A stretch of DNA of 64,000 nucleotides from Congregibacter variabilis (lineage in GTDB: Bacteria; Pseudomonadota; Gammaproteobacteria; Pseudomonadales; Halieaceae), in contig NZ_CP136864.1 in NCBI RefSeq assembly GCF_045689235.1, forward strand, positions 2,418,001 through 2,482,000, written 5' to 3'. The translations under genes and the position numbers were made by a program. Each line of letters starts with the position of its first letter. Positions within the stretch are counted from its first letter, which is position 1. The notes beneath the pieces are model-generated. The model was not told the DNA's origin. It ran no database searches and saw nothing but the letters and a program-made list of their open reading frames with translations. This document shows, in pieces, positions 17,476 through 25,315 of this stretch.

Positions 17476-17638
17476 CGTCCAAATTGCTGCGCAATTTGTC
17501 GAACAGCAGTTCTCACCGAAACCTAATCCTCCAAACGAAAACCCCCGCCGATGGCGAGGGTTTGTCATTTGGTAGGACCAGGCGGATTGATCACAACAGG
17601 CTTTGGCCTGCTGTGACCCCTGCGGGGCGCGGTCGCTG
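17476..17638 (-). repeat. Left repeat: tRNA-Val 3' fragment, terminator and 50-bp Y segment
   Basis: 17476-17588 is a nearly identical copy of 20345-20458. It contains the tRNA terminator hairpin and the last 19-20 nt of tRNA-Val (ending GGCGGATT on the plus strand), but not the rest of the tRNA. 17589-17638 is a 50-bp segment (Y) identical to 20287-20336. The Y segment holds short palindromes such as CCCCTGCGGGG. Confidence 0.85.
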
Positions 17639-17776
17639 GAACTCATACGCGGAGAAAGCCAATGGGCCGGAAGCTCCCGCTAGCAGAGCGCCACCGGCGC
17701 CGATAAGCGTAGAACCCAGAAAATCCCTCTGACTAATAGACGCATCCATACCTAGGGCTCTATCAAATTGCTTCAT
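17639..17776 (-). pseudogene. Truncated 5' end of a Tat-like exported oxidoreductase
   Basis: An ATG at 17776, with GGAG upstream, opens a frame reading MKQFDRALGMDASISQRDF and a Gly/Ala-rich hydrophobic stretch, then AYEF. At 17638 it runs exactly into the Y repeat and stops at 17591 after unrelated residues. The start resembles the leader of exported FAD/NAD-dependent oxidoreductases, which usually read SRRDF; here one Arg is Gln. The rest of the gene is missing, since DmpA lies beyond. The break at the repeat border shows that the repeat insertion or a deletion destroyed the gene. Confidence 0.6.
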
Positions 17777-17874
17777 GGGTACGTCTCCACCAAATATCCT
17801 TTTTTACTGCACATTTTGCGCAGAGTCATGACATAGCATAACCCTGTCCAGTAACCATCGTAGTGATTGTATAT

Positions 17875-18708
17875 ATGTCAAAGTCTAATGTTCACATCCT
17901 TTTGGTGCTTGGTTTTTCGACTGTCACAGCGTGCGGCGGAGGTGGGGGATCATCAGGAGCAGAAACCGCGGCAGATATCACGGCAGATGCGCCAGATACA
18001 CCAGCGGTCGCAAGCTGCGACGCTGGCCTTCCCGATGCCTACTTATATTTTGGTTCCAATGTCGAGATCGCGCTTTCTAGTGACGGGTGCAATGTCATTC
18101 TCAAAACTGACGGGCTACCTAATCACGTGAGTACCTATTGGACTGAAGGTTACCCATTGTATGAAGCGCCGACAGAAGCGCAGGCAGCACGTATGACGGG
18201 CAATCGACTGGAGGAATCCGATGCTAACGATGTGACAGTTTCCTTGCCTGTAAAGCCAGAGAAAGCACCAAGCTCTACAGGGACAAGCCTTGGCATTGTC
18301 GGCTACGCTATCAGCGGAAGTTATGTCTTCAACCAGTACGAAGGAGGAAACACGGTTGTGGGGGGAGGCGTTGCTCAGGGCCTCGACAACGATGGCGCGC
18401 ATATAGGGCCATCCGTTTATCACTATCATCTGGAGCCAAAAGCAAGCATATCAAACGATGACGATAACTTGATTGGCGTGATAGCCGATGGTTTCTTTCT
18501 CTTTGGAAGAAGATGTTGGGCGCTGGGCGGTGAGACGGCTGCGACTGCAGATCAGTTAGATGCATCGGGAGGCCACGTTACGCAGACGCAATACTCTAAC
18601 GGCATTGAAGAATACCACTATCATATTTTTGAGGAAGCAGCTGGCCTTGTAGGTATGCACTACCTCTTCCCTGGCGATTATCAAGGTACGCCAGTAGAAG
18701 GAAGCTAG
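17875..18708 (+). CDS. YHYH-domain lipoprotein
   Basis: 277 residues from ATG 17875 (a GTG 12 nt upstream is possible). The signal sequence ends TVTAC with Cys20 followed by Gly-rich linker, so an outer- or inner-membrane lipoprotein. The YHYH domain is marked by VYHYHLEP at about 181-188 and EYHYHIF near 246, with GIVGYAISGSYVFNQYEGG before them. The His clusters suggest metal binding, but no enzymatic role is established for the family. It begins an operon with a MORN-repeat protein 3 bp downstream and an SCO1 protein, which hints at copper or redox chemistry. Confidence 0.8.
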   Translation: MSKSNVHILLVLGFSTVTACGGGGGSSGAETAADITADAPDTPAVASCDAGLPDAYLYFGSNVEIALSSDGCNVILKTDGLPNHVSTYWTEGYPLYEAPTEAQAARMTGNRLEESDANDVTVSLPVKPEKAPSSTGTSLGIVGYAISGSYVFNQYEGGNTVVGGGVAQGLDNDGAHIGPSVYHYHLEPKASISNDDDNLIGVIADGFFLFGRRCWALGGETAATADQLDASGGHVTQTQYSNGIEEYHYHIFEEAAGLVGMHYLFPGDYQGTPVEGS

Positions 18709-18711
18709 TAA

Positions 18712-19311
18712 ATGAACGCTAAAACCGCGTGGAGGCATGGGCTGACTCTCTTTTTGCTAGTGGTCGGTGCAACAGCATTATCCGCTTTCGTTGGGAAGCA
18801 GCCGACCAGTGGATTGACGGTGCATAAGTCACTGATTTCTATCGAGCCGTCAACGGGTAATCGCATGTATGAAGGATCAATCTTCAGCGGTGATGCCGTG
18901 ACATATCATCCATCTGGTCAGATGGCTACTTTGGAACAATTCAAGGATGGACGTTGGCATGGGCGAAGCTCCCGGTGGTTTGAGGGTGGAACACTAAGCC
19001 AAGAGTCTTTCTATAACAGAGAAACACCTACCGGCACTCATAGAAGTTGGTGGCCTAATGGAAAACTCAAAAGTCGGTCTCAGTATGTCAACGGCAAGCT
19101 CAATGGCGCCCTACTCAAATGGTATGAAAGCGGTGAGATTTTCAAGAAGCTGAACTACCGCGATGGCAATACCGATGGCTTACAAAAGGCATGGCGTGAG
19201 AATGGAGCGCTATTTGCTAATCACGAATTCCGAAATGGACGCGTTTTCGGCCTCAATAATTCGAATATGTGCACTGGACTTAAAGATGAAAAAATTGCAG
19301 CTAACTACTGA
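18712..19311 (+). CDS. Exported MORN-variant (YwqK-like) repeat protein
   Basis: 199 residues. An N-terminal hydrophobic segment (about 10-28) precedes a run of YwqK-type MORN-variant repeats: YHPSGQMATLEQFKDGRWHG, WWPNGKLKSRSQYVNGKLNG, WYESGEIFKKLNYRDGNTDG and WRENGALFANHEFRNGR. Such repeats form short beta-hairpins used as scaffolds or membrane-contact surfaces. Proteins of this type are sometimes labelled antitoxins by homology, but nothing here resembles a toxin partner. The gene sits 3 bp after the YHYH gene and overlaps the SCO1 gene by 26 nt. Confidence 0.8.
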   Translation: MNAKTAWRHGLTLFLLVVGATALSAFVGKQPTSGLTVHKSLISIEPSTGNRMYEGSIFSGDAVTYHPSGQMATLEQFKDGRWHGRSSRWFEGGTLSQESFYNRETPTGTHRSWWPNGKLKSRSQYVNGKLNGALLKWYESGEIFKKLNYRDGNTDGLQKAWRENGALFANHEFRNGRVFGLNNSNMCTGLKDEKIAANY

Positions 19312-19987
19312 TAGCTATCCACAATTTCGACGATGCATTATCACATTGGCGCTGGGATGTATGTCCGCGTTTTTTTGCTCACTCACCACGGCTGCCGATA
19401 GTCAATTACCCTATTACAACAGTCCGGATTTTACTCCTCATTGGTTCGATCCGATGAGCGAAGAACTGTTGGGGTTCCACAGAATCCCTTCATTTAGCTT
19501 TACGGATCAGGAAGGTCGCAACGTAACGGATAGAACGATTCAGAAAAAAATTTATGTCGCGAGCTTTTTCTTTACTACTTGCCCGGGAATTTGCCCGACT
19601 ATCCGTTCGAAGTTATCCCGTGTGCAGGACGAGTATCGGGATGATGACGAAGTTAGGATCCTGTCTCATTCCATCCAGCCAACAATCGATACTGTCGAGA
19701 TTCTTAAAGATTATGCTGAGCGGAACGACATCCGAAGTGATAATTGGCACCTGCTGACGGGAGATAAGAGAGATATCTATAGCATTGCTAAGAGCGCATA
19801 TTTTGCCAGTGAAGACTTAGGACTCGAGGAAGCCGAAAATGACTTTCTGCATACGGAAAACCTGCTGCTTATCGATCAAAATCGGCAAATTCGTGGCATA
19901 TATAACGGTTTGAATAACACGTCAGTCAGTCATCTCATTACAGACATTCAAATACTGAAAGATGAACGCGCTGATTTGCTAGATTAG
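19286..19987 (+). CDS. SCO1/SenC-family copper chaperone-like protein
   Basis: 233 residues from the ATG at 19286. The frame is open further upstream inside the MORN gene, but the hydrophobic segment at about 18-36 should be near the start. The thioredoxin-like SCO fold has Cys99 and Cys103 in CPGICP and a distal His189 in DFLHTENLLLID, the three copper ligands. FFFTTCPGICPTIRSKL is the family signature. SCO proteins deliver copper or reduce thiols for cytochrome oxidase and other cuproenzymes. No oxidase gene is near; its partner may be the YHYH lipoprotein in the same operon. Confidence 0.88.
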   Translation: MKKLQLTTDSYPQFRRCIITLALGCMSAFFCSLTTAADSQLPYYNSPDFTPHWFDPMSEELLGFHRIPSFSFTDQEGRNVTDRTIQKKIYVASFFFTTCPGICPTIRSKLSRVQDEYRDDDEVRILSHSIQPTIDTVEILKDYAERNDIRSDNWHLLTGDKRDIYSIAKSAYFASEDLGLEEAENDFLHTENLLLIDQNRQIRGIYNGLNNTSVSHLITDIQILKDERADLLD

Positions 19988-20026
19988 GAAAACGTTTGCT
20001 TTAGGCACCACGTGGACCTTCTCCCA

Positions 20027-20219
20027 TACTGACAACTTAACTGGCTCAGATAGCTAGAATCAGGCCATGAATACTTACGAGCACCAGGGACTCCCGCCTG
20101 AAATCATCAGCTAGGCCGTGCGCATAAAGCGGGGCTGGCCCTTTCAATCAGTGGAGTAGAGCCGTGGCTTGAGGACCGCGTGTGTATTCCGCCGGTCTTC
20201 AAGAGTTAACTTGTCAGTA
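20027..20219 (+). mobile_element. 193-bp inverted-repeat element with IS6-like transposase remnant
   Basis: Terminal inverted repeats TACTGACAACTTAACT (20027-20042) and AGTTAACTTGTCAGTA (20204-20219) match at 15 of 16 positions. Inside, an ATG at 20068 reads LPPEIIS, a stop, then AVR. This is reminiscent of the start of IS6-family transposases, with an internal stop and then no homology. It looks like a miniature derivative of an insertion sequence. No target-site duplication is clear. Confidence 0.6.
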
Positions 20220-20234
20220 CCATCGTTATTGATT

Positions 20235-20336
20235 AAAAACTCTCGCCGATGGCGAGGGTTTGTTATCTGGTAGGGCCAGGCGGATTGATCACAACAGGCT
20301 TTGGCCTGCTGTGACCCCTGCGGGGCGCGGTCGCTG
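20235..20336 (-). repeat. Inner right repeat: degenerate tRNA 3' fragment plus Y segment
   Basis: 20235-20286 repeats the terminator hairpin and tRNA 3' fragment with several changes (for example TGGTAGGGCCAGG instead of TGGTAGGACCAGG). 20287-20336 is identical over 50 bp to 17589-17638. Continuing, a palindromic AATTGCTGCGCAATT linker leads into the third copy beside the intact tRNA. Confidence 0.85.
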
Positions 20337-20344
20337 CGCTCCCG

Positions 20345-20439
20345 CGTCTAAATTGCTGCGCAATTTGTCGAACAGCGGTTCTCACCGAAACCTACTACCC
20401 CAAACGAAAAACCCCCGCCGATGGCGAGGGTTTGTCATT

Positions 20440-20458
<19 letters not shown>
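20345..20458 (-). repeat. Third copy, continuous with the intact tRNA-Val gene
   Basis: 114 bp carrying the palindrome AATTGCTGCGCAATT, the functional terminator and the tRNA 3' end. It is the presumed parent of the copy at 17476-17588, differing by only a few bases. Confidence 0.85.
20407..20433 (-). terminator. Rho-independent terminator of tRNA-Val
   Basis: On the minus strand an 11-bp stem (AAACCCTCGCC / GGCGGGGGTTT, one G-T pair) with a 3-nt loop ends in a run of five T, starting 7 nt after the tRNA CCA end. Confidence 0.85.
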
Positions 20459-20516
<58 letters not shown>

Positions 20517-20529
20517 AAAAGGGACGCGG

Positions 20530-20558
20530 ATTATACGGCTGGGCCAGCTGCGGCTCAA
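20530..20558 (-). promoter_or_regulatory. Promoter of tRNA-Val
   Basis: TTGAGC (20553-20558) and a perfect TATAAT (20530-20535) are 17 bp apart on the minus strand. A GC-rich discriminator follows, as expected for a stable-RNA promoter under stringent control. Confidence 0.8.
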
Positions 20559-20716
20559 GCGCCCCGTAGCAGCTACCGAATCACAGCCAAAGCCAACAAA
20601 TCGCCAGATTCGTCCTAAGTGCTTGATTTAGGTCACAGGAATGCTATTTGCGGCTCACCAAGCAGCACAATCGTATTAGACTAACAAAGCGTGGTTAAAA
20701 GAACGGTACGGGCGAC

Positions 20717-21853
20717 ATGGAATCATTTCATTGGGACGCGGCCTTTGTCACGGGCCTGAACGAAGTTGATGAGCAACATCACAAGTTGGTGGACCTGATC
20801 AATGAACTGGGTGACGCTATTTCTGCAGATAGCGCTGATGATGCAGAGGTCTCCTCAATCATTCAGCAGCTGTTCAGCTACTCCCAATACCACTTTGCCG
20901 AAGAAGAACGCATGATGCGCGCTGCCAATGTTGACCAACGACATCAGGTGGCACATTTAAGCCGACACAAGAACTTCCTCGAAGAAGTTCAGTACATTCA
21001 TGCAAACATGACAACCGACGCCAATGCGGCCAGTCACCTGCTCGAATTTCTTACACATTGGCTGGCCTACCACATCCTTGGCTCAGACCAGAATCTGGCA
21101 CGTCAGGTTAAGGCTATAGAAAGTGGTGTTTCTGCCAAGCAGGCTTTTGAAGACGAGGAACAACGGGCGAGCGATGCCACAGGTCCCTTGCTGGCTGCAC
21201 TTAATGGTTTATTCCAGCAGGTCTCAACCCGTAACCGCGAACTCATGCGGCTTAACCAGTCGCTTGAAGCCAAGGTAGCAGAGCGCACTCGCGCACTCAC
21301 CGAACTCAATACCCAACTGGACGAGCTGGCGAATACAGACACCCTCACCCAACTTCCCAATCGCCGCCACGTGATGGAGTTCCTCACGGATGCCTGGCAG
21401 GAGTCCCTGCTTGCAGACAGCCCTCTTGCCTGCATGATGATCGACGCAGATCACTTTAAAGAGATCAACGATCGCTACGGGCACGAGGCCGGCGATCAAG
21501 TGTTAAAAATTCTTGCAGCGCAGCTAAAAAACGGCAGCGCCAAGGATGACTTGCTGGCCCGTTTGGGCGGCGATGAATTTCTGATCATTTGCCCAAACAC
21601 CACACTTGAAGACGCATTGGCTCGTGCAGAGCGTCTCAAAAGTGCTATTGCGGGACTCAGCGTCATCGCCGGCGAAGGCGTATGGAGCGGCAGCGTCAGC
21701 ATCGGTGTTGCAGTACGAGAACCTGCATTGCGCGATCACATTGCACTGGTCAAAAAAGCCGACCAGAGTGTCTATGAGGCCAAACGAGCAGGTAAAAGCT
21801 GCGTTAAGTCCCTGCAGGCGGATGAGCTCCTCAATCAAGTCCTGTCGGGCTAG
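20717..21853 (+). CDS. Bacteriohemerythrin-GGDEF diguanylate cyclase
   Basis: 378 residues. Residues 1-130 form a bacteriohemerythrin with the di-iron ligands visible: His in DEQHH (21/22), His59 and Glu63, His80, His84, His119 and Asp124. A helical linker (about 160-205, LNQSLEAKVAERTRALTEL) leads to a GGDEF domain with GGDEF at 284-288 and DADHFKEINDRYGHEAGD. The RxxD inhibitory site is lost (AKDD at 275-278), so product inhibition through that site is not expected. It probably makes cyclic di-GMP in response to oxygen or redox state. Its 3' end overlaps the convergent amidohydrolase by 23 nt. Confidence 0.92.
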   Translation: MESFHWDAAFVTGLNEVDEQHHKLVDLINELGDAISADSADDAEVSSIIQQLFSYSQYHFAEEERMMRAANVDQRHQVAHLSRHKNFLEEVQYIHANMTTDANAASHLLEFLTHWLAYHILGSDQNLARQVKAIESGVSAKQAFEDEEQRASDATGPLLAALNGLFQQVSTRNRELMRLNQSLEAKVAERTRALTELNTQLDELANTDTLTQLPNRRHVMEFLTDAWQESLLADSPLACMMIDADHFKEINDRYGHEAGDQVLKILAAQLKNGSAKDDLLARLGGDEFLIICPNTTLEDALARAERLKSAIAGLSVIAGEGVWSGSVSIGVAVREPALRDHIALVKKADQSVYEAKRAGKSCVKSLQADELLNQVLSG

Positions 21854-23507
21854 ACGCCTGAGAATCACGATAAACAATCTCACCGGCCACCACTGTGAGC
21901 AACACCTTGTTGCTCCAAAGCTGCTCCCGGGGCACGGTAAAGAAGTCATCTCGTACAAGAATGAAGTCCGCCGCATACCCCGGTAAAAGTCTGCCAAGCT
22001 TTTCTTCAGCGTGTCCTGCGTAGGCCGCGTCTTCAGTAAAAAGTGACAACGCTTTGTCACGACTGAGCGCCTCACCTACTCGCCAACCACCCGGAGGCTC
22101 GCCATCACGATCCTGCCTGGTCACTGCTGCATGTAAGCCAAAAAATGGATTTGGTGGCTCCACCGGAAAATCAGATCCTCCGGCGAGTTTTGCGCCGCTT
22201 TCAAACAGCGTCTGCCAGGCATAGGCTCCCTCAAGACGCGCTTCCCCCACACGATCACCGGCCATGTTCTTGTCGCTGGTAGCGTGTGTGGGTTGCACAG
22301 ATGCAATGACACCCAACTCGGCAAAGCGCTCAATATCCTGGGTCCGCAGAATTTGCGCATGCTCGACTCTATGACGAAGCGTCCGTTGCTGTGGCGCGGT
22401 ACTTAAGGCCTCGAACTCATCAAGCACCTTCGCATTCGCCAAATCTCCGATGGCATGCACGTTGACCTGAAAGCCCAACTCGGCGGAATCGCGAATCTGC
22501 GACGACAAAGCCTCGTCCGACAATAGCAGCAAGCCCTTGTTGCCCGGATCATCTGAATAATCTTCGAATAACGCCGCACCCCGGGAACCCAGTGCCCCGT
22601 CAGCAGAGATTTTGACGCTACGAAGTACAAACAGATCATTGGACAAAGCTCTGGGCCCCGCCGCCCATTTCTCTTTAATGAGTGGGTCAGCCATCCTCAG
22701 CATGGAGTAGATACGCATAGGAAAATCCCCATCCGCCAAAAGACTGTCATAGGCGTCAATCTCTAGCGCCGTAGAGCCGGCATCATGCGCACCGGTCATT
22801 CCCAAACTGACGAGATACTCCATGGCTCGAGACAGGTCTTGCTTCTTGCTCGCTATGGTTGCTTCGGGCAGAGCATCAGCAATCAGGCGCATGGCGTTAT
22901 CAATGAGAATTCCCGTGGGCTCTCCTTTAGCATCGCGCACAATCTGGCCCCCTGCAGGATCAGGGGTGTTCGCGGTAATACCCGCCAGCTCCAGCGCCCG
23001 GCTATTTACCCAAAGCGCATGGCGATCTACCCGATTAAGTACAACCGGGCGATCAGGAATCAAGGCATCGAGCGAAGCACGACCGGGAAACTCGCCGCCG
23101 GCCCACAGAACCTGATTCCAACCCGCGCCAAACAGCCAGGTACCCGACGAGCCCTGCCCCGCGACAGCCGCTACACGCGCCACCGCCTCGGCTTCGCTGG
23201 CACTGCCCATGAGATCCACGCTAGCCAGGGTTTGACCGAGCCCCGCAACATGACCGTGAGCATCGATAAGCCCGGGTAGCATTGTGAGTCCACCGGCATC
23301 GATTCGGTCTTCAGCGCTACTTGCCGATGCTGCTTCCTCATCTTCGTACAGCACTGTAACCACGCCGTCTTCGTACTCCAGAGCCGAAAACATCAGACGA
23401 TCACCGTGATGCATGGTGTAACCCTGCACGTTGTGAATCAGGGTCGCGGCGGATAGCTGCAGGGGCAGCACCAGTAGAGCTGCGGCAAATCGCGCGTGCT
23501 TGTTCAT
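21831..23507 (-). CDS. Exported amidohydrolase (YtcJ-like)
   Basis: 558 residues with a signal peptide ending LSAA. The metal-dependent amidohydrolase fold is shown by GLIDAHGH (first two His ligands, near residue 80), the HAIGD motif, RHRVEHAQ, and GSDFPVEPPNPF with the late Asp. The C-terminal LGRLLPGYAADFILV is the usual beta-sandwich. YtcJ-like proteins hydrolyse amide or imide bonds of unknown natural substrates. A strong AAGGAGA site precedes the ATG. No operon partners. Confidence 0.88.
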   Translation of the reverse strand: MNKHARFAAALLVLPLQLSAATLIHNVQGYTMHHGDRLMFSALEYEDGVVTVLYEDEEAASASSAEDRIDAGGLTMLPGLIDAHGHVAGLGQTLASVDLMGSASEAEAVARVAAVAGQGSSGTWLFGAGWNQVLWAGGEFPGRASLDALIPDRPVVLNRVDRHALWVNSRALELAGITANTPDPAGGQIVRDAKGEPTGILIDNAMRLIADALPEATIASKKQDLSRAMEYLVSLGMTGAHDAGSTALEIDAYDSLLADGDFPMRIYSMLRMADPLIKEKWAAGPRALSNDLFVLRSVKISADGALGSRGAALFEDYSDDPGNKGLLLLSDEALSSQIRDSAELGFQVNVHAIGDLANAKVLDEFEALSTAPQQRTLRHRVEHAQILRTQDIERFAELGVIASVQPTHATSDKNMAGDRVGEARLEGAYAWQTLFESGAKLAGGSDFPVEPPNPFFGLHAAVTRQDRDGEPPGGWRVGEALSRDKALSLFTEDAAYAGHAEEKLGRLLPGYAADFILVRDDFFTVPREQLWSNKVLLTVVAGEIVYRDSQASSPTGLD

Positions 23508-23568
23508 GAATATCTCCTTGTGGTGCTAATCATCATCAACTTTGGGCCTGTTTTTTTCTGACGCAAGA

Positions 23569-25296
23569 CTAACGTAAATACTTACTGGGGAACCGGGCGC
23601 GACAATTTGCCATCACTGACTCTGCCTCCCTCCCCTGACCATTGGCCTGCAGAGTTCGCTTTAGCCAAGTACATGTGGCCTGGCCCCAGGGCCTGCGATC
23701 ATGGGCTCGACTAGCAGCGGCCAACGCTGCAACGTTGTCGCCTTTTTGTGAGGCCATAAACGCCGCAGTCAGATCACTGTCCACGCCATCGGGTGGTAAT
23801 CGCAGAGGCGAAGGCAGCGCAAAGCCCTGATGCACAAGCAGCACTCCCCGCACGTCCTGATACAGCAAACGCCAGCGTCCTGTTTGCAGCAGGCCGCGGA
23901 TCAAGCGCTGCCCCCCACGTCCACGGGGCCACATAAACAGTTGCGCGCCAGAGTTCTCGATGATTTCGATCCACTTGCCTTTGGCCCCAAGAACAGAGAC
24001 ATATTGCATATAGGTCGCATCATCAAAGACCGTATTAGCGCGGCCATCGATGAATACTTTCAGCTGGCCGTCACTGCGCCAATGCACATATCCACCCCAG
24101 TTGTAGAACGCAAAGGTGTTTCCCTTAAGCCCGTTGACGTCTACAAAGTCCATGAGTCCATGGGGGTAGACATATTCGGCGCTTAAGTAGTGATAGGCGA
24201 TGGGCGGATACAAAGAGTACGGCGCGACGCGCATGGCAGCCCAGATCATGATCGCAAGCAGCGCGGGTAGCATCAACGGCTGCACCAGACGTTGCCGCAA
24301 AAATGGCGCGACAAAGGGCGCGACAAAGGGCGCGAGTAAAATAGCAAAAGCCATGGCCCAGAGAATGACAAACCGACGACTGGTGGCGGACATAGCCGCG
24401 CTCAGCAAAACCATGGCAAAAATCTCCGGGCTAAATGCAACCCGACGACGAACCACCGGCAACAACCAGCTTAGACACAGTGCGGCGGCAACGACCAGTG
24501 AATAGGCGTAAAGCGGAGACACTATGCCACCGGCTTCGAAGGGCGAACGCCACTCCCCCAAACTGCGATAAGGCGAATCAGCGTTCAGCGCATAGACCAG
24601 AGGCAACCAGAAGATCTTTAGTCCGTCGGGATTTACCAAGCAGATGGCCGCGCAGGCCGTCCACTTAAGCAGCGCATTGCGCACCGCTAAAATCGACATA
24701 TCTCGCCAGGGACACAGCAATATGCCCAGTAGCATCAAACCAAATACAAAGCCGCCGTGAAGATTGACCCAGATCAAAAACAACAGCAGCAGATCCCGCA
24801 ATCGTGCGGGACGCAGCAGGGCAAAGTGCAGCAACAGCGCGATACCCAACAAGGTGTAGAGCTGGGGTCTGATATCCAAAAACGGCGCTGCGATTGCGAT
24901 GCCGGCAACACTTGCCAGCAGCGCTGCCAGAGGGCTTGCACTCACTCGCGTGAGTACCTGCTGTAGCAAACAGAAGCTTGCGACGATGAGCGCCCACTTC
25001 CAGATAACCAGGCTTGGGACCCCAAACAGTTGAACCCAGGCATAAAACAACAGGTCCGCCAACCATTCATGGTTGCGCCAGGGGCTACCAGATTCAGTAT
25101 AGGACCAGTCGTCTGTAAGCCAGGGACTACCGTTTTCTACGATTTCTCGACCCGCAGCGATATGCCACCACAGGTCCGAACCCATCATCTCGGTAAAACC
25201 AAAGGACAGATACGCCAAGGCCCCCACAAGAAGCCAGGGCCAGCTGCGTTGCGCGGGCCAGGACAGCAAGGCAGGCGCTTTGAACGCCTGGAACAT
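23569..25296 (-). CDS. Polytopic membrane protein with C-terminal soluble domain
   Basis: About 575 residues from the ATG at 25296; a TTG three codons upstream is possible. There are roughly ten transmembrane helices, with WWHIAAGREIVENG and SYTESGSPWRNHEWLADLLFY after the first, motifs seen in GT-C-like membrane proteins. A C-terminal part with YNWGGYVHWRSDG and FIDGRANTVF follows, ending in a TPR-like helical region. An in-frame DNA repeat makes APFVAPFVAPF in one loop. The gene lies 19 bp after a polyprenol-phosphate-type glycosyltransferase, so use of a lipid-linked sugar donor is likely but unproven. Confidence 0.65.
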   Translation of the reverse strand: MFQAFKAPALLSWPAQRSWPWLLVGALAYLSFGFTEMMGSDLWWHIAAGREIVENGSPWLTDDWSYTESGSPWRNHEWLADLLFYAWVQLFGVPSLVIWKWALIVASFCLLQQVLTRVSASPLAALLASVAGIAIAAPFLDIRPQLYTLLGIALLLHFALLRPARLRDLLLLFLIWVNLHGGFVFGLMLLGILLCPWRDMSILAVRNALLKWTACAAICLVNPDGLKIFWLPLVYALNADSPYRSLGEWRSPFEAGGIVSPLYAYSLVVAAALCLSWLLPVVRRRVAFSPEIFAMVLLSAAMSATSRRFVILWAMAFAILLAPFVAPFVAPFLRQRLVQPLMLPALLAIMIWAAMRVAPYSLYPPIAYHYLSAEYVYPHGLMDFVDVNGLKGNTFAFYNWGGYVHWRSDGQLKVFIDGRANTVFDDATYMQYVSVLGAKGKWIEIIENSGAQLFMWPRGRGGQRLIRGLLQTGRWRLLYQDVRGVLLVHQGFALPSPLRLPPDGVDSDLTAAFMASQKGDNVAALAAASRAHDRRPWGQATCTWLKRTLQANGQGREAESVMANCRARFPSKYLR

Positions 25297-25315
25297 CAGC
25301 GGCAAAGGAGCAATC

